A stretch of DNA of 64,000 nt. Source: Mytilus trossulus (taxonomy: Eukaryota; Mollusca; Bivalvia; Mytilida; Mytilidae). Position numbers and translations under genes: made by a program. This document shows positions 22,280-34,156 of the stretch, piece after piece. Below the pieces are notes generated by a model. The model was not told where the DNA came from. It did no database searches and saw nothing but the letters and a program-made list of their open reading frames with translations. How positions within the stretch are numbered: the first letter of the stretch is position 1; the number at the start of each line of letters is the position of its first letter. The stretch covers positions 72,451,999 through 72,515,998 of the forward strand of contig NC_086382.1 in the NCBI RefSeq assembly GCF_036588685.1, given 5' to 3'.

Positions 22280-23550
22280 TTGTATATGACTTCAGAAAAC
22301 ATTTCTGAAACAATTTTTTTATTTTTGTAAACGTTTTAGATCAAATGTATACCACTTAAAAGGAAATCCTTATCGTCATCTGCTGATATTCGAAGATCTT
22401 TTAATAAAGACAGCAATTCAATTTAAATAAAAACTTGCACGAGTCTCTCGTGAAATTCGCCTCAAACAGCTTATTCACGAAACCGTGGCACAGTCAACTG
22501 AAATTAGCTCATGTGAGTTTCACGCGAATCCCATATGTTTGCGTGAATCTTAAAAATAAGGTTATTCATGCAAATAACATCTAAATTTTCAAATTTCTTC
22601 AAACTTTAAATTTACAAGAACATTTTTATGTTAGTTTCCTGTTAAATTCACGTGAGCAACATTTTCTTGTGTATATTGAAGAGAAGAATATTTTAAGATT
22701 GTTTTCAGACAGATTAATGTTTATTATACAATTATCTAATGTAAAAATTCTCTCACTAGAGGCATACTCTTCTATGTACTTGGTAGCCTTTTTGCCCAGA
22801 CTATTTACAAAATGTAGCTCAATGCCTTCCTTTTTGCATTAAGTTGTTAAGTTTACTTTAATTCTAATCCTGTATTTTCTTTTGATCAACACCTTCAAAA
22901 ACGATATTAAACATGTAATTGGAATTAAAAATCAAAACACAATTTCCTGTCAAAACATTTATCAAAGGACAGAGTTCGCAAGGTAAAGAAAACCACAAGG
23001 AAAAAATGTAAGACCAGACTTTAAAGTTAGCATTTATACTTAAACACCTTTAAGATTCTTTTTAATCAAAATGTTCTTTCCAATTAAAGGACAAAGAATT
23101 ACAAAAAGGAACAATTTATTCGCCTGGTTGTAAGGTCAACATTTTTGTTACAGAGTATTATTCCTTGAACGGTCATTAAAATTTTAATCCTAGTCTATCT
23201 CGATTAGTGATCAAGTAGAGTAGAAAAGAAAACTCCAAATAGCGATCTTTTTAAATACCTTTAATTGTCCATATAATATATATTCCTAAATTGGATATTT
23301 TAATTTACTTGATCTACTGACAATTAACTTGCAATGTATCATTGAAATGGTTACATTTAAAATACGTAAACTTACTTACTCGAAAAGTACCTTACGATGG
23401 CGTGACCACTTTGAGTGTAGGGGGATCGGGTTAAAACTAATGAATTAGAACCTGTTTCTGCTGTTTTTTATGACAAGCTTGCGAGAGCAAAAACTGTGTA
23501 GCACTAAATAATATGTCCATTTGGATATGTTACTAGGTTGAAATAATCTT
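22280..23550. other. No gene recognised
   Basis: AT-rich. 22440-22690 has several GTGAATTTCACG-like blocks, faintly echoed at 33640-33775 (CATGTGAGAGATTTGC and its inverse), perhaps an old inverted-repeat element. Confidence 0.4.
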
Positions 23551-24959
23551 ACTAGGTATGTAATAAATACGGATCGACGTCTAAGTATTCATCAACCAAG
23601 CATGTAAGCAAACAAGCAAGCAAAAAAAATAAGGCCGTTAGTTTTTTTCGCTTGAATGGTTTTTCATTTTCATTTCGGAGCCTTTTATAGCTGACCATGC
23701 GGGATTGGTTTTGCTCATTGTTGAAGGCCGATGACCTATAGTTGTATATTTTTGTGGCATGTTGGTCTCTTGTGGACAGTTGTCTCATTGAAAATCATAC
23801 CAAATCTTATTTTTTTTTATAAACAAACAAACAAGCAGGCTAATAAACAAGCATTCAAATAGTTATCAAAAGTACCAGGACTATAATTTAAACGCCAGAC
23901 GCGCGTTTCGTCTACATAAGACTCATCAGTGACGCTCAGATCAAAATAGTAAAAAAGCCAAACAAATACTAAATTGAAGAGCATTTCAAATATGAACCAA
24001 AATGTGTCTAAACAAAAAACGAGTAACTTCATTTACCTATATAATTATTTTAAAAAGTAACTTTTAATATAAGATTGGTTATGTATTGTGATATTATTTC
24101 CGCTGTAAGTTGGCCGTATTTCTCGGATATGTTTGAAGACAGATTAAGGTATTACTTATTGAAAAGTAACTTAAAAATGTATGATTAAATATTTACTTCG
24201 TTGTAATTTGAATCAGCTTTAGGTTGATTTTGCGTTAAGTTGATAAGGCAGCACAGCAGACATATATTGGATATATAAAGTAATTATAATAATCAAAATA
24301 ATTTACCAAAAGGAAATGTCAAAATACTAGAATGACATAGACGCTATTGTGGTCCACTAATCTAAAAAAAAATTGGATAAGCTCCGTTCGAGATTACATG
24401 TTAATTAATGAAATTGTATGTCAAAATATCAAATGACTTTCGTTTTCATTTTTTCGGCATAAATGTATTGTTGGGTTACAACTACAGTACTCTCGAAATC
24501 TGTTGTATTCTTTTTAACACCTGACTGGATATCACGTGTGCATTTGTCTCTATGTAGGAATCAAGTTTTTTTTTATATCTATATACATATTTTCTCAGGT
24601 GCACAATTTATTTATGCAAACCATATGTGAATGATAATAAATAGTTAAAATGATATTCACCAACTTTATACAATCTACAACTTAATAATTAGCAATCCTT
24701 GAAACTCGAATTTTGAAAAATATCAACTATCCAAACAGATTTGAACAAATACAAATACGCAAACTTGCAAATTACACATGTATACTTAAATGATTAACAT
24801 TAGAGTTTGTCCATCTAATAAAATGACCTTTAAAAGGATAAACAAATTGAATCATTTAAACAATACAAATTGGTCAATAATAATCTAATCATAGATTAGG
24901 TAAATTCCATAAAAGTTTTTAAGGGTCGATTTAGTTAAATGAATAATTTCATTATATTT

Positions 24960-25184
24960 TTATTTTCAACGAAGGGAGTAAATCCCGCACCTGCAGCTTG
25001 CTTCAGATGGCCCCTAAACAGTAATGTATACTATCATAGTTCAGCGAAATGGATACCTCACCAAACTTCGAAACAGATAAATGGACCCAAATTAAAAGAA
25101 AACACACATATACGACTATCAAAGACTAGAGGTTCTTCACTTGACACACCGTCAGTCTCATTAGAGACGAGCACTAAGTGTTAA
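24960..25184 (+). other. Possible terminal coding exon, unknown
   Basis: An open stretch ending in TAA at 25184, with more even codon composition than its surroundings and a pyrimidine-rich tract with AG just upstream (TTTTATTTTCAACGAAG). Translation is Ser/Thr/Lys-rich (for example SKTRGSSLDTPSVSLETS). No partner exon or family found; weak. Confidence 0.2.
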
Positions 25185-25189
25185 GGTTT

Positions 25190-26630
25190 GTTTGAATTGT
25201 GAAGTACAATTTAGAGTCAACACACAGAACCTTTAAATAAGTTTTACTCTTATATCTTTTTCTTTGTTGTTTGGAATTATCTGTTTTTCTTTCTGATATA
25301 ATTTTTTCTGTCGTATACTAGAATCGTATATAGTTTTGTAATACTTCTCACTGTTGATGAACAAGTTAGAATAATTGACTTTGGTACAGAATTATGATCT
25401 TTGTAGGTCTCTCCTTTAGCACTCAAATATATGCGTAAGAAGTGTCTGTTTGGGTTTTAACTGGTGTATTCATACGCATCAGCGTCTAGTTTGAATTTGA
25501 ATATGAATCCATTGCTTCTTGAATTTGGAGTTTCACGTTAAACAACAGTCGCAACAACTTATTCGGGATTCTATAAATGACCTATAATAAGCCAATATTC
25601 CCAGCCTTGTCTACTTATGTCCTGCTCCTTTCCGTCGCAGTCGAAATTCCTGCTCCTCATTCTGGCATTACTTATTTCATTTGAAATAAGGGTCAAGCTA
25701 CGACACTGATTACGTTCAAGATAGCATGCCATTATATAATCAATATTATAATGTAAGTCAAATTAATGGTTACTAATATGATATTATGCAAAACAAAATA
25801 CATTCAAAAGAAACTATTGAGACTGTTAATATCTAAATGATTCTAATAGATATCCTTATAGTATTTCGCTTTAATGTGTATCAAGGATCTATAAAATGAG
25901 TCGCTGTTATTTGATGAATGTAATTATTTCTATTTTTAATATAAAGTATAAATTTACTTTCCAATTTAATCACTCGATATTCACATTTGATGTATAATAC
26001 TGGAAAACCAATTAATTTGTTTTAAATTTCATCTCAAATGGTATATTGTCTGTGCAATATTATCGAACAAACATGAACACCAATCTTTCATTGAGTATAT
26101 AAATTAACAATCAAACTGTCTTTTGGTTGCACACAAAAGCACAAACCATATACTCGTTAAAAGTAAACATCATGAGTTAATGTGGAAAATCTAAAAATGG
26201 TGGTTATGCATTTCAAAAAATGATTGTTTCTTTTATAAATTATAAAAGTGTGTTAAACATTTTACTTTCAATATGATTGGTTAAAGAAAAGTATTAGGAA
26301 AAACAACCCTACCGGAGTATGTATTTTACATATAAAGCAGATTTGCCAGACCAAATTCAAATGATAGCTAGAATGATGCTTAATTTCCATATGTATTGTA
26401 TAATGTGTTAAAGGTTAGGGGGATCACTCACTTGAATGCTTTATCCCACCACATCAGTATGTGCTTTTTTTTTAAAACAAAAGCCTTCAATTCAGTTGTT
26501 GCTGTATGTTCATTTCTGTTTTCGTTTGTTTTTAACATACACTTATATCTGTTGTATTTTTTTATATGTCTTGAATTGTTTTAATCAGTTAATGTTGGGA
26601 CAAATTATAGCTTTATGATACGGTATTTGT
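25190..26630. other. No feature recognised
   Basis: AT-rich, no coding or repeat structure visible by reading. Confidence 0.5.
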
Positions 26631-26735
26631 TTTATTCATTTTTTAAGTTGGTGCCGTTACCTACAGCTGCTAACATCTTTGTGGCGTGAATTTAAATCTA
26701 CGTAATTTCAATTGGTGCCTGCATATTATTGTCGC

Positions 26736-28040
26736 ATTGGTAATCATACTATCTCCCTTTTTGATATTGAAATCGGGCTTACGACAAAGTTGTGTGTATT
26801 ATTTTCCGAATGTTCAAGAGACAGTTATTGTTTATTACAGGCAAATACTATAACCCAGTCTCAAGCTGTGTCTGGAGGTTCTGTTGTTTAGATATATTTT
26901 TGAGTCCCTGCAAATATTTGATGACATTGGAATGCTCCATAACTTCTATTGACAGTGCTTATCATATATATTTATATATTTACATATTTACATCAATCAA
27001 ATATGTGAGACAGAATAAAGACTTGTGGTTTTTTTTTTACCATCTATTTATGTATCATATACCCTTTAAGAGCGTCCAGTTGATATTTGGGGATTGGATA
27101 GTATATAGCTTTTAGAAATGAATATTCTGGCGTGGTAAGAAAAAATGGCAATACCCTTAGAATTACCATGCCTATCATGTTGTGGCCAAACAAATGGTCA
27201 AACATTATAAAAGAGGTCCCTAATTAAAATGCTTTATATAAACTCATCATAGATTTCAGGACTAAATTTAGTATATACGCCACAAAAGACTCATCAGTGA
27301 CGCTCGAATCCAAAAAAGTTAAAAGGGCCAAAAAATAATACGAAGTTGAAGAGCGTTGAGAACCGAAATTCCTAAACATTTTGCCAAACACAGTATGAGT
27401 GGGTTCTCGTCTCCTTTTTCTTTAAAACTCGGACTAAGACGCTTGATTCTCTGTTGAGCATCATTCATTTTATAAAACTGTCATTTCTAGTAAAAATCCT
27501 GTATAAAGAACACTGATAGGAATGCCAATCTAAGGTCAAGTATTTCGTTACTTCTGATTAGTTCGATATTTGAATGAACATTTAAATTTTATAATTTCAT
27601 CTATTCTATTCTGTGGTTAATTGATAGCATACAATTTTATGTTTGACGATTTAAAATATTATAATCATATCTACAATGCAGTAATTGTAGATCTTCACAT
27701 ACATTGTATTGGATTTAAAATTTTAAAGACAAATGTAAATACTTTCAACTGCTTACCCTTAAAAACAAATTATGGCTATCTATTTTTCTGTCTTGAATTT
27801 CATCTATCACGTGTCTATTCTTAGTATAGTCATGGACCATGATTAAGTGGCAGATGGAAATATCTACTTTTGATATAATAGTTAGTTTTATATATTAGGC
27901 TTAAATATTATACCAAAGTCAATGGCCACTTGAGACTCTATCGTCTTATTGGTGCTATCATAGATTTGTATAACCTTCCTGATACAGCTTGAAAATTTCA
28001 TTAAGTGTCTTCTGTTTATTATCTACCGACAGGAGTCGAA
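26736..28040. repeat. Segmental duplication, copy A (interrupted by a small insertion)
   Basis: Matches 30884-31760 in the same orientation with moderate divergence, for example GATTGGATAGTATAT, ATGGCTATATA/CTAT, TAGGCTTAAATA and CTTGAGACT blocks in the same order. Copy A contains an extra block of about 250 bp at 27250-27500 carrying the GACTCATCAGTGACGCTCG dispersed repeat. Open frames at 26792 and 27621 are not conserved in copy B and are unlikely to be coding. Confidence 0.7.
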
Positions 28041-29469
28041 TTAGCATTGTTAAATAAACTCTTATATAGCTTGAAATTTCCAATTTTTATCCTCTTTTTT
28101 ACCTCCAGTTTTTGATGGGGTTCTTGTTGCTCAGTCTTCAATTTTCTTAATTGTGTGTTGTATACTGTTGTTTTTCATTTTGACTTTTCTGTTTTAGTCA
28201 CAGCGTTGTCAGTTTATTTTCGACTTATACGTTTGAATGTTCCGTTGGCATTGTTTATTTGTTTTATCGTCTTAAACTTTCACGAATATATGCCACTGGA
28301 CATTACGCAACCATCAATCAATCAATCAATTAATTGATTAGTCCTTCGGAGGTGATCTTACGATTTAGACTTATCACCGGATTTGAACTTGCACGACCAA
28401 CACTACAGGTGCCTCGTGTGGAGCAGGATCTACTTATTTTTTCATCCCTAGTTTTGTTTAAAGATGGTTCGTGTTGCTCCTGTTGTAGTTAAAGGTGTTG
28501 TTCTTCGTTCTTTTATAAGTTTTAAAGCGTTGTTTATACCGGTAACACTCTTATTTGTTATAGAAAATAAGTTTCTATTTCGAATATTCAGATTCCGTCA
28601 AGATTCATGGTTCACCAATGGTTTACTAATCTGGTGATAGCTATTATCATTAAAGGTTTAGTTATACGCAATAACCAATCCGCTATTGTGTGGTACCTAG
28701 TCACCTGATTTAATTTATCATCATATTCCATAGGAGTAAAACGACGGTTGTCGTATGTGAAGTAGGGACTTCTTACCTTTTCGGAGCACCTGAGACCACA
28801 TCCGTTTTATTGTGAGGTTTGTGTTGCTCAATCTTTAGCTTTCCATGTTTTTGTTTTTGCAATGGCATTGTCAGTTCGTTTTCGATGTATAAATTTGAAT
28901 ACCCCTTTATTATTATCTTTCGCCTCTTTTTAATATATGCTAAACATGACTGTGTATTGACGGGCACGAACACATAAACTTTATACTGAATACCGCAGGA
29001 GTCATTCTGTATATATATCAAGCTTGGTTAAAATTGGGTGTGGTTTCAGTGAAGATTTTAAGAAAGAGATTATTAGTATGTTTACAAACGATAGCAACTG
29101 ACGCCCAGAGATGGCAACTAATCTTCAATAGATAAAGTGATAAACCATTTGTATTTACAAACAAAAAGTACATCTTTATTTTGAAAGAAATACATTGAAG
29201 CCAAATTAATCTAAATCCAATGCTTTATGAATTGTCCTGCTAAACTACTTAGTTGGCGGTCCTTATAAAAGATTTAGCTAATATCCATTCTGAATTGGCA
29301 AATGTATTGTTCCTGTTTTTGTAAAATGCTTATTTTAACATGTTTTAACTATTTTAAAAGGTTCAACCAGAATATTGCAGTTTTGTATTGTCTTCAACAG
29401 TGCTGATCCGTTCTTCACTCAGAAGTGTAGCTCCACCAGTTATTGTCTCGTCCATTGTAGTAATAACAT

Positions 29470-30770
29470 TAATGGTATCAATTTACCTGCACCAGATGCG
29501 CATTGTAGATATACATCCAATATATAGCTCTCTTGATGTGTGCAGAGTCCAGAGAATACGGAAGTTTGATTCCAATGTCTTGAATGCTGTAGTATGAAAC
29601 GAAGTCTCCATCATTGTTCAAAATATGTATTCCATGGTTTTTATAATCTGTAACCATAATGTTGTCTGATTGTGTAGACAGTACACATTGAGGCCAAAAT
29701 TGTACGTCTTCAGTTTTGATACCACGATGATCCGTATAAAGTCCCAAAGGATTTCCTCACTGGTCGATAACAACCACTCTTCCCCTACCATCCTCATATC
29801 AGCGATCCTCTACACATATATGTTCTTTATTGTTACTGGAAATTGAATAGGGAAGCGAAAATAAACATGTGTGGGAATTGTCATATTCATATTCAATTAA
29901 ATGGTTTCCTTCTTGGTCCATTAAAATTACGATACGTCGTCCTGTGCCGGGAATCCTGGTCCTTGAGATTTGGCAGCTACAAGGACATGCTGATCCTTAG
30001 TGATATGAATGTCCCTTGATATCAAAGGTGATACATGTACATTAAAAACTGAGTCCGTTACATTTTGTATTGTTCCATTGATCAATTTTAATCTAGTCAG
30101 TTCAACTGTTGATATTAAAATACTGCTGGTAGATATGTTTGCTGGTCCATAAATGAAAAGGTGGAAATTTGATTATACCATAACATTGTCTTTTTCAAGT
30201 TTACAATGTTGTAATACTTCGTTTAGATTGTCAGCTATCCACAGAGTGCCATCAGGACTTTAACTTATGTAATGAATATTATTTAGCTCTGTGGTCCATT
30301 GTTTTCTTACTTTAAATTCAACAGGGGCTTAGTGTTCCTTAAATAATGCACTGCCCTCTTGATTTCCAAAATTAAGTACTGTAAATTCACAAGGAACGAA
30401 TTTTGGCAAAGATGAATTATTCATGGTTTCTTGAGAAATATTTTCATTTAATGAAATATTCAGTTTATCAAAATCTCTGAAGAACTCTATAAAATCTTTG
30501 GACGTGACGATTCGTTTTTGTTTGTTTTATTCTTTGGTCAATTTTCATTTTTTCCTCATGTTGTAAAGTTCCGAAGCGATGATCCACATCTTCAACAAGA
30601 TTATCAGCATACTGATCGAATGCATTATATAGTTTTTTTTATGATCTATTATGTTCTGCTTAACCTGTTTTAGTTCTAGATTATCCGGTTAACCACCTTC
30701 TGTGTTGCAGAACTTAAATTCCTCTCTACTTTGATTTGTACTTTTTTTAATGCCCTCTTTTTATCATTAA
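29470..30770 (-). pseudogene. TRIM/NHL-repeat gene remnant
   Basis: The minus strand carries pieces typical of bivalve TRIM-type proteins without a preserved RING or B-box. There is a coiled-coil-like part (about 30.5-30.77 kb, KKVQIKVERNLSSATQKVV), then SPDGTLWIADN-type (about 30.24 kb), ISRDIHITKDQHVLVAAK (about 30.0 kb), RVVVIDQ then GNPLGLYTDH (29.75 kb), QSDNIMVTDYKNHGIHIL (29.65 kb) and PYSLDSAHIKRAIYW. These are NHL-propeller blades. At least six stop codons and several frame changes break it. The longest clean piece is 29747-29478. Such genes form large families in bivalves and are linked to innate immunity and RNA or ubiquitin regulation; this copy cannot be functional as read. Confidence 0.8.
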
Positions 30771-30883
30771 ATTTCTCATCATCCACAAAGGTATGCCCAT
30801 TATAGACTTTGACAATACATTACTATAGGTTCCAACATATTCGTCGTTCTAACTTATATCTATCTTCGTCATTTGGTGCCTCA

Positions 30884-31760
30884 TTGGTATTGTCTCATTG
30901 GCAATCATACCATCTTCCATTTTTATATTGAAAATAATTTTTAGTTTTTTAGTTCTTCCGAATATTTGATTGTTCTTAAATTCTATTGGCAGTGGGTGTA
31001 TGCTTATCATATACATCTCTCATTACATCAATCAAATATGTAAGACAGATTAAAGGTCGACCTGTGATTTCCTAACTATCTACTTATGTATCATATACCC
31101 CTTAAACGCGACTATTAGATATTTTGGGATTGGATAGTATATTGTTTTTAGAAATGAATATTTTGGCGTGATACGAGAAAATGGTAATCACCTTAAAATT
31201 ACCATGCCTGAAATTTTTATGCCCAAAAATGGCCAAGCATTTTAAAAGCGGTTCCTCTTTAAAAATGCTGTATGACAATCTAAGATCAAGTGTTTCGTTA
31301 CTTTTGATTAGTTCGATAAAAATTTGAATGGGCATTTAAATTTTATACTTGCATCTATTCTCTTCTGTGTTAATTGATTATAACAGCATACAATTTATAG
31401 ATCTACAATACAGTCATTGTAGAGATCTTCATATACATTGTATTTGATTTAAAAATTTAATGATAAATGTAAATACTTTCAACTGCTAACCTTTAAAAGC
31501 AAATTATGGCTATATACTAGTATATTTCTGTCTTGAATTTCATGTATTACATGTCTATTCTTAGTACAGTCATGATTAAGTGGTAGTGGATAATATTTAA
31601 TCTTGATTTATAAGTTAGTTTTATATATTAGGCTTAAATACTATACCAAAGTCAATGGTCACTTGAGACTTTATTCCTGTATTGGTGCTATCAAAGATTT
31701 TTTATAACCATTTTTGATTAAGTGTCTTCTGTTTATTATCGTCTGGCACGAGTTAAAACT
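30884..31760. repeat. Segmental duplication, copy B
   Basis: Partner of copy A about 4 kb away, without the 27.25-27.5 kb insertion. It lies directly next to the TRIM/NHL pseudogene. Confidence 0.7.
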
Positions 31761-32667
31761 TAAAACTATTCAAACAAGAGTCTTTTACTTGGCACAACTA
31801 TCATAAAGGGAAAATTCAGTAAAAAAACATCCCATTAACTTTAATGCTAATGTATATCTTCAGTTACATGTATACTTGATTTAACGTTAGAAATCAGCTT
31901 TCATGTATCATTCCTAAATCATGTTTTGCAACAATAAAAACATAGGTTCATGTCCCATTTTTGGGGCATTCACATGAACATGTTTATAAAAGCTGTCGAT
32001 TCGCACTTTATTCCTTTACTGTCTCCCATTACTTTGCAACCATGTAGCGAAAATTTTTATGTATTTATCTTATTTTTTTCATTGTTTTTAGGGGAGGAAT
32101 GCCCTTTACTGTCACATTGGTTAGAATTTTACTGTGTCTGGGGTCTCAAATAATTGTCATTACCATCATTTGTGTAAAAAAAGTTAGTGTGTTTCTTCCA
32201 AATCAGATGATTTTTTGTTGTGTACACCAAAAATGCTGTTCACATAATTTGGCAAGAATGTTTACTGTTGTTCGTCATGAAGGTCATCATAACTATATTC
32301 AGGAAATATCAGGATAATGCATTCAATTATATTCCTTGCAATTGTTTAATTACAGATTTTTTTTCTCTCTTGTATTTCCTTTTTATTTTTTTTGTTACTT
32401 TCTCAGTCATTAATAATTAACATTTTAGGTTAATAATCTACATAATGAGAAGGCTTACTTGACGAACAGTTTAGTAGAATCAGTTTTAAATAAATGGGGA
32501 ATGTGTCCATGGGGACAAAGATGATGACCCTGCTCTCATACAACTTTATGAAGGAATAAATCAACAATCAACAGTGACGCTACCCAAATTTGTACCTGAT
32601 TTGAGATTTGTGGCAAACTTTAGATAGAAAATGGAAACCAAAAATTCAGTTCCATTTGTAAAGGAAG

Positions 32668-33132
32668 TACACCACTAATTCATGGTCCCATTGCTTTCTA
32701 TGTTAAATTCCTCCGTTTCAAGCAGGCACACCTCTTTTATTTTAAGTTCAAATAAAGTGGCAATCATTGCATTTCAAAGCAACTCTTTATGGTGTCTTGT
32801 ACTGGAAAAATCAACATACCTTACATGGCATATAAGAACGAACTGGTTCCCGGAACTTCAGATGTACCAAAACAGGCACTTCAGATCTGACAAACAGACA
32901 AAATGTACCCTCTTTTTAAAACTTGATGCAGTTTTTTAATATTCAAAATTAAAAGTCCAAAAGTGTTCTACAATGATCACCAGTCCTTCAGCTTTCATTT
33001 GATACCAAAAATACCTAAATATTCTACATATTTTGAAAGTTACACTCATGCGTAGGAACTATTTTGTGTTAAATATGTACTACTTTCTGGTATGTGCTTT
33101 CTGGCCGGGCCTGAATTAGTGGTGTTACACCT
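32668..33132. mobile_element. Candidate MITE with short inverted ends
   Basis: ACACCACTAATTCATGG on the left and CTGAATTAGTGGTGT on the right are inverted. The interior of about 460 bp has no convincing coding frame (the 85-codon frame at 32682 begins inside the terminal repeat). Flanks TAAAGGAAG and TAAAGGGG may hold a short target duplication. Confidence 0.45.
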
Positions 33133-33810
33133 AAAGGGGCATAACTCTACAACAGTATAAAAGTGATGACACAAAAATTCATACTTGATCTGTGTTATGT
33201 TGTACTAACCACTGTGTATAAGTTTTATAACATTTGTTTGAGACTAAAGTAAGAGAATGTAAACCAATTTTAGGACGGATGGATTTACATATTTACATAG
33301 AGGGTTAAGGGTAAAACTTAATGCCTTTCCTCTACGGCAGGGGCATAAAAATAATTTTAAAATGAAATTTAGATACAGTTTTTATATGAGAAAGAATAGC
33401 CAAGTTATGGTTGCTCATAATGAACCCTGCACTGTGCAGATAAAGGTTTCTCTCATTCTAAATTATTAACTTTTAAATATACTGGATTCAATTAATAAGA
33501 AACAGTTTTATTATTTAGTATTTTGAAGTGATTTATCTTCCTTTGAGCATAGATATCTTTTATCTGCAACTTTTGTAACTTTTACTTTTTTGGGGTTAAG
33601 TTCACGTAAAATATTTCATTTGAGATAGATGTGAATTAAATAAACAAAAAATTCACACGAGTTTCACATAAAAGCTCTTTTACAGCGAATTTCATGTGAG
33701 AGATTTGCATATTCAGGAAATTTTGCACATGTGAAAAATTCCAACAAATCTCTCACATGAGCTAATATTTTAGTATTAAATGCATGTTTTTTTGTAGTTG
33801 TCCTTTGTTG

Positions 33811-33832
33811 CTATATATATATATATATATTT
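33811..33832. repeat. (AT)n microsatellite
   Basis: About nine AT dinucleotides following GTTGCT. Confidence 0.8.
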
Positions 33833-34101
33833 TCAATTTTCATTCATTATTTTGTACATAAATCAAGTCAGTAGTTTTTTTTGTTTGAATTGTTTTACAT
33901 TGTCATTTCTTGAACTTTTATAGCTGACTATGTGGTATACATATGTAGGTGTTGCTCACTAAAGCTGTGCAGTGACCTATAGTTGTTAACTTTTATGTCA
34001 TTTGGTCTCTGGTTGAGAGTAGTCTCATTGGAAATCAAACCACATCTTATTTGTATATTTATAACTTATGGAAACAAGTGTTATTAACTATGACATTTCT
34101 T

Positions 34102-34107
34102 TTTATT
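34102..34107 (-). terminator. Poly(A) signal of YJU2
   Basis: AATAAA on the minus strand, 50 nt downstream of the TGA at 34157. Confidence 0.6.
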
Positions 34108-34156
34108 ATTTGAAAATATGTATTGTATGAACTGGCAAGGCAAAAAAAATATTTAA

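Noticed and set aside
26792-27115. 107-codon plus frame
   Set aside because: Not preserved in the duplicated copy at 30.9-31.2 kb; biased to Tyr, Phe and Ile as expected from AT-rich noise.
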